The notes under the pieces were generated by a model. It was not told the origin of the DNA. It ran no database searches and saw only the letters and a list, made by a program, of their open reading frames with translations. DNA of 64,000 nucleotides from NCBI RefSeq assembly GCF_014170375.1, contig NZ_LZZW01000012.1, forward strand, positions 186,001-250,000, written 5' to 3'. Below, piece by piece: positions 8,095 to 17,637 of the stretch; within the stretch, counting starts at the first letter, position 1; each line of letters opens with the position of its first letter. This DNA is from Variovorax sp. UMC13. GTDB lineage: Bacteria; Pseudomonadota; Gammaproteobacteria; Burkholderiales; Burkholderiaceae_C. The position numbers and the translations under genes are program-made.

Positions 8095-10370
8095 TGATGC
8101 AGGCCGCTCCCCTTTCCCGTCGTCGCGATTCGCGCACCTGGCCCCGCGCCGGCGCCGTCATGCTGGCCCTGCTGGCCTGGGCCGGCGGCGCCGCCGACCC
8201 GGCGCTGGCGCAGCCGCGCCCGCTCCCGACGGCCGCTCCGGCCGAAGGCGCGCCACGCGAGTTCAACCTGACCCAGCTGGGCCTCAACTACGCGGTGCAA
8301 CTGCGCGGCGTGAGCGGCACCGTGGGCATCCCGTTCAGCGTGCGCGCCGACGAGCTGGTCACCAGCGCCGCGCTGCGGCTGAACTACGCCTATTCGCCCG
8401 CGCTGATCCCCGAGCTGTCGCACCTCAAGGTCAGCGTCAACGACGTGCTGGTGGCCACGCTGGCGCTGCCGCGCGAGGGCGCGGGCAAGGCGCAGACCGC
8501 CGACATCCAGATCGACCGCCGGCTGGTGACCGACTTCAACCGCATCAACGTCGAGCTGGTCGGCCACTACACGCGCGAGTGCGAGGACCCGCAGCACAGC
8601 AGCCTCTGGGCCAAGATCGACGCCTCGAGCACGCTGCGGCTCAGCGTCACGCCGCTCAAGACCGCGAGCGACCTGGCGGTGCTGCCGCAGCCCTTCTTCG
8701 ACCGGCGCGACGTGCGCCGCGCCAACATCCCCTTCGTCTTCGGCGGCACGCCCTCGTCGGCCACGCTCGAGGTCGCGGGCATCGTGTCGTCCTGGTTCGG
8801 CGCGCTGGCCGGCTACCGCGGCGCGACCTTCCCGGTGGCCAGCGACGCACTGCCCGCGGGCAACGCCGTGGTCTTCGCCACGCCCGATACCGCGATCGCG
8901 GGCCTCACGCTGCCGGCCATCACCGGCCCCACGGTGACGGTGGTCGACCACCCGCAGGACGCCACGCGCAAGCTGCTGCTGGTGCTGGGCCGCAATGCGG
9001 GCGAGCTGCGCAGCGCCGCTACCGCGCTGACGCTGAACGCGCGCGCCTTCAGCGGGAGCAGCGCGACCATCGCCAGCCTGCAGGAGACGCCCGCGCGCAA
9101 GCCCTACGACGCGCCGCGCTGGATCGCCAGCGACCGGCCGGTGCAGTTGGGCGAACTCGCGCAGCCGGCCGACCTCAACGTCAGCGGCTACACGCCCGAC
9201 GTGGTCAAGGTCAACCTGCAGATGCCGCCCGACCTGTTCACCTGGCGCTCGCGCGGCATCCCGCTGGACCTGCAGTACCGCTACACGCCGCGGGTGCGCA
9301 ACGACCAGTCGACCTTGAACCTGAGCGTGGACGACAACTTCATCGGCTCGCTGCCGCTGCGCACCGCCAACCCCGGCGGCGAACGCTGGTGGAACCCGCT
9401 GGCGATCAAGGTGATGGCCGACGGCACCGCCAGCCAGCGCCGCGAGGTGCTGCTGCCGCCGTTGGCGCTGGGCTCGCGCAGCCAGCTGCGCATGCACTAC
9501 TACTTCCAGCCCGCGGCGGGCAACTGCCAGACGCTGCTGGACAACGTGCGCGGCGCGATCGATCCGAGCTCGACGCTCGACATCTCCTCCTTCCCGCACT
9601 ACATGGCGATGCCCGAGCTCGCGGCCTATGCCAACAGCGGCTTCCCCTTCAGCCGGCTGGCCGACCTGGCCGAGACCGCGGTGGTGCTGCCCGACCAGCC
9701 GGGCACCGTCGACACCGAGACCTACCTGGCGCTGCTCGGCCAGATCGGCAACGCCACCGGCTACCCCGCGCTGCGCGTGGCGGTGGGCCGCGCGGCCAAC
9801 GTGTCGCAGTGGGCCGACAAGGACCTGCTGGTGATCGGCGACCTGAAGAACCAGCCGCTGTTCACCCAATGGGCCGACCGGATGCCGCTGCAGCGCAAGG
9901 CCGAGGCGCGGACCTTCCAGCTCGGCCAGTGGATCGATGACAACCTGCACCTGATCACCGGCACGCGCCAGCGCGAGGACCTGCCCAGCACCACCCAGAT
10001 GACGGTGGCCGAGGACGGCAGCGACGCGGTGCTGGCCGGCTTCGAATCGCCGCTGCGCGCCGGACGCAGCGTGGTCGCGGTGGTGAGCAACGCGGCCTCG
10101 CAGCCCTCGCTGCTCAACGCGCTGATGACGCCCGACCTGCTGCAGCGCGTGCAGGGCAGCACCGCCATCGTGCGCGGCGCCGAGGTCCACAGCGTGCTGA
10201 CCGGCGACAGCTACTACGTCGGCAAGCTGCCGCCGCTGGCCTGGCTGCAATGGAACCTGTCGCGCAGCCCGCTGGGTCTGGCCGGCGCGGCGATCCTGCT
10301 GGCGCTGCTGGGCGCGGCCGCGGCCTACGCGAGCCTCAAGGGCGTGGCCCGCCGGAGGCTGCGCACGTGA
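8094..10370 (+). CDS. bcsB: Cellulose synthase regulatory subunit BcsB
   Basis: A 758-residue periplasmic partner of BcsA. An N-terminal signal sequence of about 40 residues ends near PALAQP; the bulk is the alternating carbohydrate-binding and flavodoxin-like domains of BcsB, and one C-terminal membrane helix (about residues 722-748) followed by arginines anchors it beside BcsA. BcsB guides the glucan across the periplasm and is required for activity. The ATG at 8094 shares a base with the bcsA stop; a second ATG directly follows at 8097. Despite the historical name it is not the cyclic-di-GMP receptor; that role lies in the BcsA PilZ domain. Confidence 0.95.
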   Translation: MMQAAPLSRRRDSRTWPRAGAVMLALLAWAGGAADPALAQPRPLPTAAPAEGAPREFNLTQLGLNYAVQLRGVSGTVGIPFSVRADELVTSAALRLNYAYSPALIPELSHLKVSVNDVLVATLALPREGAGKAQTADIQIDRRLVTDFNRINVELVGHYTRECEDPQHSSLWAKIDASSTLRLSVTPLKTASDLAVLPQPFFDRRDVRRANIPFVFGGTPSSATLEVAGIVSSWFGALAGYRGATFPVASDALPAGNAVVFATPDTAIAGLTLPAITGPTVTVVDHPQDATRKLLLVLGRNAGELRSAATALTLNARAFSGSSATIASLQETPARKPYDAPRWIASDRPVQLGELAQPADLNVSGYTPDVVKVNLQMPPDLFTWRSRGIPLDLQYRYTPRVRNDQSTLNLSVDDNFIGSLPLRTANPGGERWWNPLAIKVMADGTASQRREVLLPPLALGSRSQLRMHYYFQPAAGNCQTLLDNVRGAIDPSSTLDISSFPHYMAMPELAAYANSGFPFSRLADLAETAVVLPDQPGTVDTETYLALLGQIGNATGYPALRVAVGRAANVSQWADKDLLVIGDLKNQPLFTQWADRMPLQRKAEARTFQLGQWIDDNLHLITGTRQREDLPSTTQMTVAEDGSDAVLAGFESPLRAGRSVVAVVSNAASQPSLLNALMTPDLLQRVQGSTAIVRGAEVHSVLTGDSYYVGKLPPLAWLQWNLSRSPLGLAGAAILLALLGAAAAYASLKGVARRRLRT

Positions 10371-10386
10371 TGACGGAGGCTTCGCC

Positions 10387-11565
10387 ATGATGCAAAGACG
10401 CCGCGCGCTCGCCGCCCTGTCGCTGCTGCCGGCCGGCCTCGCGCTGCCTGCGATGGCCCAATCCTCGCTCGGCGGCTGCATGCCGCAGGACGACTGGCGC
10501 AGCTTCGCCGCGCGCCACATCCAGCCGGACGGCCGAGTGATCGACTTCGACACGCCGCAGCAGCAATCGACCTCCGAAGGCCAGTCCTACGGGCTGTTCT
10601 TCGCGCTGGTGCACGACGACCGGCGCCGCTTCGAGCGCGTGCTGGCCTGGACCGAGACCAACCTCTGCGGCGGCAGCCTGGCCCAGCACCTGCCGGCCTG
10701 GCAATGGGGCCGCAAGACCGAGGGCGGCTGGGGCGTGATCGACCCGAACCCGGCCTCCGACGCCGACCTCTGGATCGCCTACGCGCTGCTCGAGGCCGCG
10801 CGCCTGTGGGAGGTGCCGGCCTGGCGCACGCTGGGCCTGGCCTTGCTCGCGCTGGTCGAGCGCGAGGAGGTAATCACCCTGCCCGGCCTGGGCCGCATGC
10901 TGCTGCCCTGGAGCCGCAACGTGGCCAGCGGCCCGGTGTGGCGGCTCAACCCCAGCTACCTGCCGCTGCAGCTGCTGCGCCGCTTCCAGCAGGAGAAGCC
11001 GACCGGCCCGTGGAAGGAGATCGCCGACAACACGGTGCGCATGGTGGTCGACACCTCGCCGCAGGGCTTCACGCCCGACTGGTGCGCCTGGGCCACCGAG
11101 CAGAAGGCCTTCGTGGCCGACCCCGACAAGGGCACGGTCGGCAGCTACGACGCGATCCGGGTCTACCTCTGGGCCGGCATGCTGCATCCGCAGGAGCCGG
11201 CGCGCGCCGCGCTGCTCAAATCGCTCTACGGCCCGCGCCGCGTGATCGAGCGGCCGCAGGCGCCGCCCGAGTACGTGGACACCGCCACCGGCGCCGTGCG
11301 CGGCACCGGCCCGGCCGGCTTCAGCGGCGCGCTGCTGCCCTATCTCAAAGCGCAGGGAGCGAGCGCCGCGCTCACCGCCCAACAGGCGCGCATCCCGGTC
11401 GACCTCGGCGGCACCGCCGCGGTGCCGGCGGCGCCCCTTCCCTACTACGAACGCATGCTGCTGTTGTTCGGACAAGGCTGGCTCGATGGCCGCTACGCCT
11501 TCGGCCGCAACGGACAGCTGCAACCCCAATGGAGACCCGCATGCCCTTCCACCCGAACCGCGTGA
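10387..11565 (+). CDS. bcsZ: Periplasmic endo-beta-1,4-glucanase BcsZ (GH8)
   Basis: A 392-residue family 8 glycoside hydrolase with a signal peptide ending near PAMAQS. The general acid is E64 in the motif TSEGQSYGL, and the active-site stretch SDADLW (D125, D127) follows. BcsZ trims misplaced or tangled glucan during export and influences cellulose quality and yield. It starts 16 bp after bcsB and its last 25 bases overlap the start of bcsC, so all three outer-envelope genes are tightly linked. Length and motif order match the family. Confidence 0.94.
   Translation: MMQRRRALAALSLLPAGLALPAMAQSSLGGCMPQDDWRSFAARHIQPDGRVIDFDTPQQQSTSEGQSYGLFFALVHDDRRRFERVLAWTETNLCGGSLAQHLPAWQWGRKTEGGWGVIDPNPASDADLWIAYALLEAARLWEVPAWRTLGLALLALVEREEVITLPGLGRMLLPWSRNVASGPVWRLNPSYLPLQLLRRFQQEKPTGPWKEIADNTVRMVVDTSPQGFTPDWCAWATEQKAFVADPDKGTVGSYDAIRVYLWAGMLHPQEPARAALLKSLYGPRRVIERPQAPPEYVDTATGAVRGTGPAGFSGALLPYLKAQGASAALTAQQARIPVDLGGTAAVPAAPLPYYERMLLLFGQGWLDGRYAFGRNGQLQPQWRPACPSTRTA
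11531..11535 (+). promoter_or_regulatory. Ribosome binding site of bcsC inside bcsZ
   Basis: GGAGA ends five bases before the ATG at 11541. It selects this start over the in-frame ATG at 11529, which has no such site. It lies within the coding end of bcsZ, suggesting translational coupling. Confidence 0.6.
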
Positions 11566-14500
11566 CGCGCCCGCCGCGCGGCGCCGTGCCCGGGGCACGC
11601 CGCCCCACCGCCAGCCAGTGGATGGCCTGCCTGGGCCTGGTCGGCGCGCTGTGCGCCAGCGGCACGCTGCATGCGCAGAGCGACGCCAGCGCCGCCCTGG
11701 TCGAACAGGGCAACTACTGGCAGAGCATGGGCCGCGCCGACCTGGCCGAGGAGAGCTGGCGCAAGCTGCTGCGCGTGGACCCGAACGCCGCCGATGCGCT
11801 CTACGGCATGGCGCAGGTCGAACTCTCGCGCAGCAAGGCCGACGCGGCGCGCGAGTGGATCGCCCGCCTGCGCACCGCGCACCCGACCGACGCGCGCCTG
11901 GCGCGCTTCCAGCAGCAGGCGCAGCAGCCCGGCGGCCCGCAGACCGACCTGCAGCGCGCGCGCAGCGCGGCCCAGGCCGGCCGCACGACGGAAGCCATCC
12001 AGCTCTATCGCACGCTGTTCGACAACAAGCCGCCGCCGGAACCGCTGGCGGTCGAGTACTACCAGCTGCTGGGCGGCACGCCGCAGGGCTGGGACGACGG
12101 CCGCAAGGGGCTCGAGCAGCTGGTGCGCGACAAGCCCGACAACCTCAATTACAAGCTGGCGCTGGCGCAGCTGCAGACCTACCGCGAGCCCTCGCGCCGA
12201 GAAGGCATCCGCACGCTGGCCGAGCTGTCGAAGCGCCCCGGCGTCGGCACCGCCGCGCGCGCCGGCTGGCGCCAGGCGCTGATCTGGCTCGATGCGCGCG
12301 AAGCCGATGCGCCGCTCTACCAGGCCTATCTCGAAGGCCAGAGCGACCCGGCCGTCTCGGCCCGGCTCGAGAGCCTGACCACCGCGCAGGCCGCGGCCAC
12401 GCCCGCCTCGCCGGCCGCCCAGCCGCTGGGCGAAGGCTTCCGGGCACTGGACCGCGGCGACCAGGCCACGGCCGAGGCCCGCTTCCAGCAGGCGCTGCGG
12501 CTGCAGCCCGGCGACTCGGAAGCGCTGGGCGGCCTGGGCCTGATCCGGCTGCGCCAGGAGCGCTTCGCCCAGGCCCAGGACTACCTCGAGCAGGCCAGCC
12601 GCAGCGGCGGCCGCAAGTGGGCCTCGGCGCTGCAGAGCGCGAGCTACTGGAACCTGATCGGCCAGGCCAACGCCGCGCGCGACAAGAACGACACCGCGGC
12701 CGCGCAGGCGCTGCTCGAGCGCGCGGTGCGGCTCGACGCGCGCGAGCCCGTGGGCCAGATCGCGCTGGCCGACATCCGGCTCGCGCAGGGCGAACTGGCC
12801 GCGGCCGAGCAGGGCTACAAGCGCGTCTACGACGCCAAGCCAAGCGATGCCCAGGCCATCCGCGGCCTGATCACCGTCTACACCCGGCAGGGCCGCGCCG
12901 ACGAGGCGCTGGCGCTGTCACAGAAGCTCACGCCCGAACAGGCGGCGCAGATCGGCGGCCTGCAGAACGTGCGCGTCGAGCAGGCGCGCGCCCAGGCCCG
13001 CCAGCAGAACGAGTCCGGCGACATGGCCGGCGCCCAGCGCACGCTGGAAGACGCGATGCTGGTCAACCCCGACAGCCCCTGGGTCCGGCTCGACCTGGCC
13101 AACCTCTACCGCAAGCAGGGCCTGATGCCCCAGGCCCGCGGCGTGATGGACGGTCTGCTGATGTCGCAGCCCGACATGCCCGATGCGCTGTACGCCAGCG
13201 CGCTGCTGGCCGCCGACGCCGGCGACCCGGTGGCCGGCCTGCAGTACCTCGAGCGCGTGCCGGCCGCCACCCGCACCCGCGACATGACCCAGCTGCAGCG
13301 CAAGCTCTGGGCGCAGGGCCAGACCCAGCAGGCGCTGGCGCTCGCGCGCCAGGGCCAGACCGCGGTGGCGCGCACCCTGCTCGCGCAGACCGAGGCCACG
13401 CTGGGCCGCGAGATCCCGGCCGACATCTGGGGCGACCTGGCCACCGCCTACGCCGAGGTCGGCGACGCGCCGCGCGCGCTGGCCATGAGCCGGCAGCTGC
13501 TCGCGCGCGGCCCCAACCCGAGCATCGGCGACCGGCTGCTCTACGCCTCGATCCTGATGAAGACCCAGCAGGATGTCGAGCTGACCGCCGTGCTGCGCCA
13601 GCTGCAGGCCACGCAGATGACGGCCGCCCAGCGCACCGACTTCGACAACCTGCGCAGCGCCTGGAGCGTGCGCCAGGCCGATGCGCTGCGCGAAGCCGGC
13701 AACCTCGAAGCCGCCTACAACGCGCTGGCGCCGGTGCTGGCCGAGCGGCCGTCCGACGTGGGCGTGATGGGCGCGCTGGCCCGGCTCTATTCCGCCGCGC
13801 GCGACGAGCGCCAGGCGCTGGCGCTCTACCAGCGCGTGCTGCAGCGCACGCCGATGGACCTCGACACCCTGCTGGCCGCGGCCGCCAGCGCCAGCGCGCT
13901 CAAGGAGCACGGCGATGCCGAAAGCTATGTGCTGGCCGCGCTCAAGCAGGCGCCCGACCAGTCGCGCACGCTGGCCGCCACCGGCCGCGTCTACCGCAAC
14001 GCCGGCGACAACGCCCGTGCCGAGCAGTACCTGCGCGCCGCGGTCATGGCCGAGAACCGGCTGGCCAGCGGCCAGGCCCGCTCGCCGGTGCCGGGCAGCG
14101 TCAACGCGCCCGCGGCCAATCCCTTCGCCGGCATGACCGGCGGCGCGCCCTCGGCCGCCGCGGTGCTCAGCGGCCAGGCGGTCGCGGCGCCGCAGCCGGT
14201 CGCGTTCCAGGGCGGCGGCGGGGCCTTGCCCTTTGCCGCCGCACAGGGCGCCCCGTTGCCGCCGCTCGCCGCGCAGGGCTACGCGGGCCCGCCCGCCACC
14301 TACGGCAACGTCAATGCACCCGGCGGCACCGCCGGGCTGCCCTGGAGCGACCCCGCGGGCACGGCCCGCGCGCCGGCCACCGGCCGCGCCGCCACCACCA
14401 CGGCCAACAACAGCGCCGCGCGCCGCACCACGGCCGCCACGAACGCCGCCCCCGCGCTGCGCAACGCCCCGGTCAACCCGCCGGCCGCGCCCTTCTACCC

Positions 14501-15857
14501 GCTGCCCGCGGTGGCCGGCGGCGCGCAGGCCGGCGGCTACGCGCTGCCGCCGCCGCAGCGCGGCCAGCCGCTGATCAACGAGGGCGACTGGAACGGCGCG
14601 CTGCGCAACAGCTCGCAGCCGCTCGATCCGCTGCGCTCCGAACTGCAGGCGCTCGAGACCGAGCACGCCACCACCATCACCGCCGGCACCGTCTACCGCA
14701 ACCGCGCGGGCGAGGCCGGCCTGAGCCAGCTGGCCGACCTGCAGGTGCCGGTGCAGGCCCGCATCCCGGTGGGCAGCGGCAAGATCGTGGTCACGGCCAC
14801 GCCGACCGTGATCGATGCCGGTCGGGTCCAGGCCGACTATTCGTCGCTGAGCCGCTACGGCGAAGGACCGCTGGGCGCCCTCGCGCAGACCCAGGGCTAC
14901 GCCGCGCCACCGGGCTCGCAGAACGCGAGCGGCGTGGGCCTGAGCGTGGGCTACGAGAGCAAGACCCTCAACGCCAGCATCGGCACCACGCCGCTGGGCT
15001 TCGAGGAGACCAACGTGATCGGCAACCTCGGCTACACGGCCGCGCTCACCGACACCTTCTCGCTCAAGGGCAACCTCACGCGCCAGCCGGTCACCGACAG
15101 CCAGCTGTCCTTCGCCGGCACCAAGGACACGCTGAGCGGCGAGCGCCGCGGCGGCGTGGTCGCGACCGGCGGTCGCATCGACGCCACGCGCGACGACGGC
15201 ACCTACGGCCTCTACGGCTATGGCTCCTACCACGTGCTCACCGGCACCAACGTCGAGGACAACAACCGCACCGAACTCGGCGGCGGGCTGTACATGCACA
15301 TCCTGCGCGGCGGCAGCTCCACGCTGACCGCCGGCCTGAACCTGGGCGTGATGGCCTACGACAAGAACCTGAGCTACTTCACCTTCGGCCACGGCGGCTA
15401 CTTCAGCCCGCAGCGCTATGTGAGCGTGGCCTTCCCGGTGGACTGGAGCGGGCGCAGCAACCGGCTGTCGTGGCGCGTCAACGCCTCGCTGGGCGTGCAG
15501 TCCTTCACCCAGGACGATGCGCCCTACTTCCCGACCGACCCCGTGCGCCAGCGCGCGGCCTACGTGGCGGCGGCCGCGGCCAAGGAACTGAACCTCACCA
15601 ACGCCAACTTCACCGGCATGTACGCGGGCGAGAGCCACACCGGCTTCGCCTACAACTTCGCCGGCATGCTCGAGTACCAGCTCGCGCCGCAGCTCTACCT
15701 GGGCGGCGCGCTGGGCCTGAGCAACGCGCAGAACTACCGGCAGCTGACCGGCAGCATCTACCTGCGCTACCTGTTCGGGGGGTCGAACTTCCTGGGCAAT
15801 GCGTCGGCCACGCCGAGCTTCAGCCCGCTGAACTCGCCCTACACGCCGCTGCTGTAG
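11541..15857 (+). CDS. bcsC: Cellulose export protein BcsC (TPR plus outer-membrane barrel)
   Basis: A 1438-residue protein, longer than the roughly 1150 residues of E. coli BcsC. A long signal sequence ends near LHA-QS (residue 45). Residues about 50-835 are tandem tetratricopeptide repeats that reach across the periplasm. Residues about 848-1005 are an unusual linker rich in Ala, Pro, Gly and Thr. The last 400 residues or so form the BCSC_C beta-barrel through which cellulose leaves the cell, ending in strand-like repeats. The extra length relative to E. coli is partly explained by the linker. It is last in the operon and converges on a GGDEF-EAL gene 16 bp away. Confidence 0.94.
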   Translation: MPFHPNRVTRPPRGAVPGARRPTASQWMACLGLVGALCASGTLHAQSDASAALVEQGNYWQSMGRADLAEESWRKLLRVDPNAADALYGMAQVELSRSKADAAREWIARLRTAHPTDARLARFQQQAQQPGGPQTDLQRARSAAQAGRTTEAIQLYRTLFDNKPPPEPLAVEYYQLLGGTPQGWDDGRKGLEQLVRDKPDNLNYKLALAQLQTYREPSRREGIRTLAELSKRPGVGTAARAGWRQALIWLDAREADAPLYQAYLEGQSDPAVSARLESLTTAQAAATPASPAAQPLGEGFRALDRGDQATAEARFQQALRLQPGDSEALGGLGLIRLRQERFAQAQDYLEQASRSGGRKWASALQSASYWNLIGQANAARDKNDTAAAQALLERAVRLDAREPVGQIALADIRLAQGELAAAEQGYKRVYDAKPSDAQAIRGLITVYTRQGRADEALALSQKLTPEQAAQIGGLQNVRVEQARAQARQQNESGDMAGAQRTLEDAMLVNPDSPWVRLDLANLYRKQGLMPQARGVMDGLLMSQPDMPDALYASALLAADAGDPVAGLQYLERVPAATRTRDMTQLQRKLWAQGQTQQALALARQGQTAVARTLLAQTEATLGREIPADIWGDLATAYAEVGDAPRALAMSRQLLARGPNPSIGDRLLYASILMKTQQDVELTAVLRQLQATQMTAAQRTDFDNLRSAWSVRQADALREAGNLEAAYNALAPVLAERPSDVGVMGALARLYSAARDERQALALYQRVLQRTPMDLDTLLAAAASASALKEHGDAESYVLAALKQAPDQSRTLAATGRVYRNAGDNARAEQYLRAAVMAENRLASGQARSPVPGSVNAPAANPFAGMTGGAPSAAAVLSGQAVAAPQPVAFQGGGGALPFAAAQGAPLPPLAAQGYAGPPATYGNVNAPGGTAGLPWSDPAGTARAPATGRAATTTANNSAARRTTAATNAAPALRNAPVNPPAAPFYPLPAVAGGAQAGGYALPPPQRGQPLINEGDWNGALRNSSQPLDPLRSELQALETEHATTITAGTVYRNRAGEAGLSQLADLQVPVQARIPVGSGKIVVTATPTVIDAGRVQADYSSLSRYGEGPLGALAQTQGYAAPPGSQNASGVGLSVGYESKTLNASIGTTPLGFEETNVIGNLGYTAALTDTFSLKGNLTRQPVTDSQLSFAGTKDTLSGERRGGVVATGGRIDATRDDGTYGLYGYGSYHVLTGTNVEDNNRTELGGGLYMHILRGGSSTLTAGLNLGVMAYDKNLSYFTFGHGGYFSPQRYVSVAFPVDWSGRSNRLSWRVNASLGVQSFTQDDAPYFPTDPVRQRAAYVAAAAAKELNLTNANFTGMYAGESHTGFAYNFAGMLEYQLAPQLYLGGALGLSNAQNYRQLTGSIYLRYLFGGSNFLGNASATPSFSPLNSPYTPLL

Positions 15858-15873
15858 GGCCGGCCGGGCCGGC

Positions 15874-17526
15874 TCAGGCGCAGTCGGGCGCGCGGCCCCA
15901 GAGGGGCGCGCGCTCGTAGTCGCCGATCCAGTCCGGCACCAGCGCCGGCGCCATCGGCTTGGCGATGCCGTAGCCCTGGCCCAGCGTGCAGCCCAGCGCC
16001 ATCAGGGCGCGGCCATGCGCCACCGACTCCACGCCCTCGGCGATGGCCTTGCGCCCCAGGCCGCGGGCCAGCAGCAGGATGCCGCGGACGATGGCCTGGT
16101 CCTCGGCGTTGTCGATCACGCCGTTGACGAAGGACTGGTCGAGCTTGAGCGCCGCCACCGGCAGCCGGCGCAGGTAGGTCAGCGAGGAATAGCCGGTGCC
16201 GAAGTCGTCCATCGCGACCGGCACCCCCAGCACCTTGCAGGCCTCGATGAAGACCGCCACGGTGGCGAAGTCCTTGATCGCGGTGGTCTCGAGGATCTCG
16301 AGTTCCAGCACGCCCGGATGCAGTTGCGGATGGCGCGCCAGGTGCTCGGCCAGGCGCTCGATGAAATCGGGCCGCTGCATGTGGCGCGGGCTGATGTTGA
16401 CGCTGACCGAGGTGCTGATGCCCGCCACCTGCCATTCGGCCGCCTGGCGCAGCGCCTCGCCGATGGCCCAGTCGCCCAGCTGCTCGATGAGCTCGTGGTC
16501 CTCGACCAGCGGGATGAAGTCGGCCGGCTGCAGCGCGCCGTGCTTCGGGTGCTGCCAGCGGATCAGCCCCTCGAAGCCGATCACGCGGCCGCAGCGCATG
16601 TCCACCTTGGGCTGGTAGGCCAGCCAGAATTCGTTGCGGGCCACGCCTTCGACGATGTCGCGCCGCAGCTCCAGGCCTTCCTGCTCGTCCAGCGCCTGGC
16701 CGGCATCGAAGAAATGCAGCTGGCCGCCGCCGGCGCGCTTGGCGAAGAAGACCGCATGCTGCGCGTGCTGGAGCATCACCTCGGTCGGCTGTTCGGTGTC
16801 GGCCATGAGCGCCACGCCCACGCTGGCCTGCAGCCGGGCCGAGCGGTTCTGCAGCCGGTACGGATGGGCCAGCCGCGCCAGCACCTGCTGGATCAGGTCC
16901 TCGCATTGCAACCGGCTGCCCAGCGCCACCACCAGCGCGAATTCGTCGCCACCCACGCGCGCCACGATGGCGTCGTGCGGCAGCGCGGCCTTGAGCCGGC
17001 GCGCCACCTCGCGCAGGATGGTGTCGCCGCCCATCGGGCCGAACTGGTCGTTGATGTCGCGGAAGCGGTCGATGTCGAGGTAGCAGACGGCCAGCAGCCG
17101 GCCGCCCTCGATGTGCAGGCGCTGGCGCAGTTCCTCGACCTGCGGGATGCGGTTGGGCAGCCGGGTCAGCGCGTCGTGGCGCGCCAGCAGTTCGATGCGC
17201 TGCGCCCGCACGCTGCGGCTGGCCGGACTGAAGCTCCAGAGCACGCAGCGATCGTCCATGCGCTCGCCGCGCATGTCGACCACCAAACTGCCGCCCTCGT
17301 GCGTGTGCAGCACGAAATGCCGCGCATCGGCCACGCCGCGGGCCGGCACCAGCAGCTCGGCGGACAGCGCGCTTTCCTCGCCGGGCTGCAGTCCATGCAG
17401 GTCGGCGAAGGGCAGGTCGGCGAGCGACCCCTGCGGGTAGCCCAGCAGTTCGTGCGCGTCCTCGTCCGCCCAGAGGACCTGCCCGTCGCAGATCTTCAGA
17501 TGGCCGGCAAGCTGGCGGGTGGGCAT
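15874..17526 (-). CDS. GGDEF-EAL dual-domain cyclic-di-GMP enzyme
   Basis: A 550-residue soluble protein with an N-terminal PAS-like region (about 1-105), a GGDEF domain with intact GGDEF at 192-196 and an EAL domain. The EAL signature reads E319-G-L; the catalytic glutamate is kept and the other metal and substrate residues are present (N377, E410, DDFGTGYS at 440-447, K461, E497). The usual RxxD inhibitory site before GGDEF is absent (PHDA). So both diguanylate cyclase and phosphodiesterase activities are possible. It lies tail to tail with bcsC, whose partner BcsA binds cyclic di-GMP, so local control of cellulose is plausible. Confidence 0.9.
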   Translation of the reverse strand: MPTRQLAGHLKICDGQVLWADEDAHELLGYPQGSLADLPFADLHGLQPGEESALSAELLVPARGVADARHFVLHTHEGGSLVVDMRGERMDDRCVLWSFSPASRSVRAQRIELLARHDALTRLPNRIPQVEELRQRLHIEGGRLLAVCYLDIDRFRDINDQFGPMGGDTILREVARRLKAALPHDAIVARVGGDEFALVVALGSRLQCEDLIQQVLARLAHPYRLQNRSARLQASVGVALMADTEQPTEVMLQHAQHAVFFAKRAGGGQLHFFDAGQALDEQEGLELRRDIVEGVARNEFWLAYQPKVDMRCGRVIGFEGLIRWQHPKHGALQPADFIPLVEDHELIEQLGDWAIGEALRQAAEWQVAGISTSVSVNISPRHMQRPDFIERLAEHLARHPQLHPGVLELEILETTAIKDFATVAVFIEACKVLGVPVAMDDFGTGYSSLTYLRRLPVAALKLDQSFVNGVIDNAEDQAIVRGILLLARGLGRKAIAEGVESVAHGRALMALGCTLGQGYGIAKPMAPALVPDWIGDYERAPLWGRAPDCA

Positions 17527-17637
17527 GGCAAAGACACGAGGTGCGGCAGGTGGGAGAAAAAGGAGAAAGACAAAACGGTGCGACGAGGGGCGGGATCCAT
17601 TGTTGACGCAAACCGGGCCGGGCGTGGGGGCGACATG

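Noticed and set aside
6339..10370. A single large fused frame joining part of bcsA with bcsB
   Set aside because: The first part is the wrong frame of bcsA; BcsB begins with its own ATG and signal peptide at 8094.
14083..14560. The BcsC linker as a frameshift or misassembly
   Set aside because: The frame stays open with normal GC-rich third positions, and domains on both sides are in the same frame, so it reads as a real low-complexity linker.
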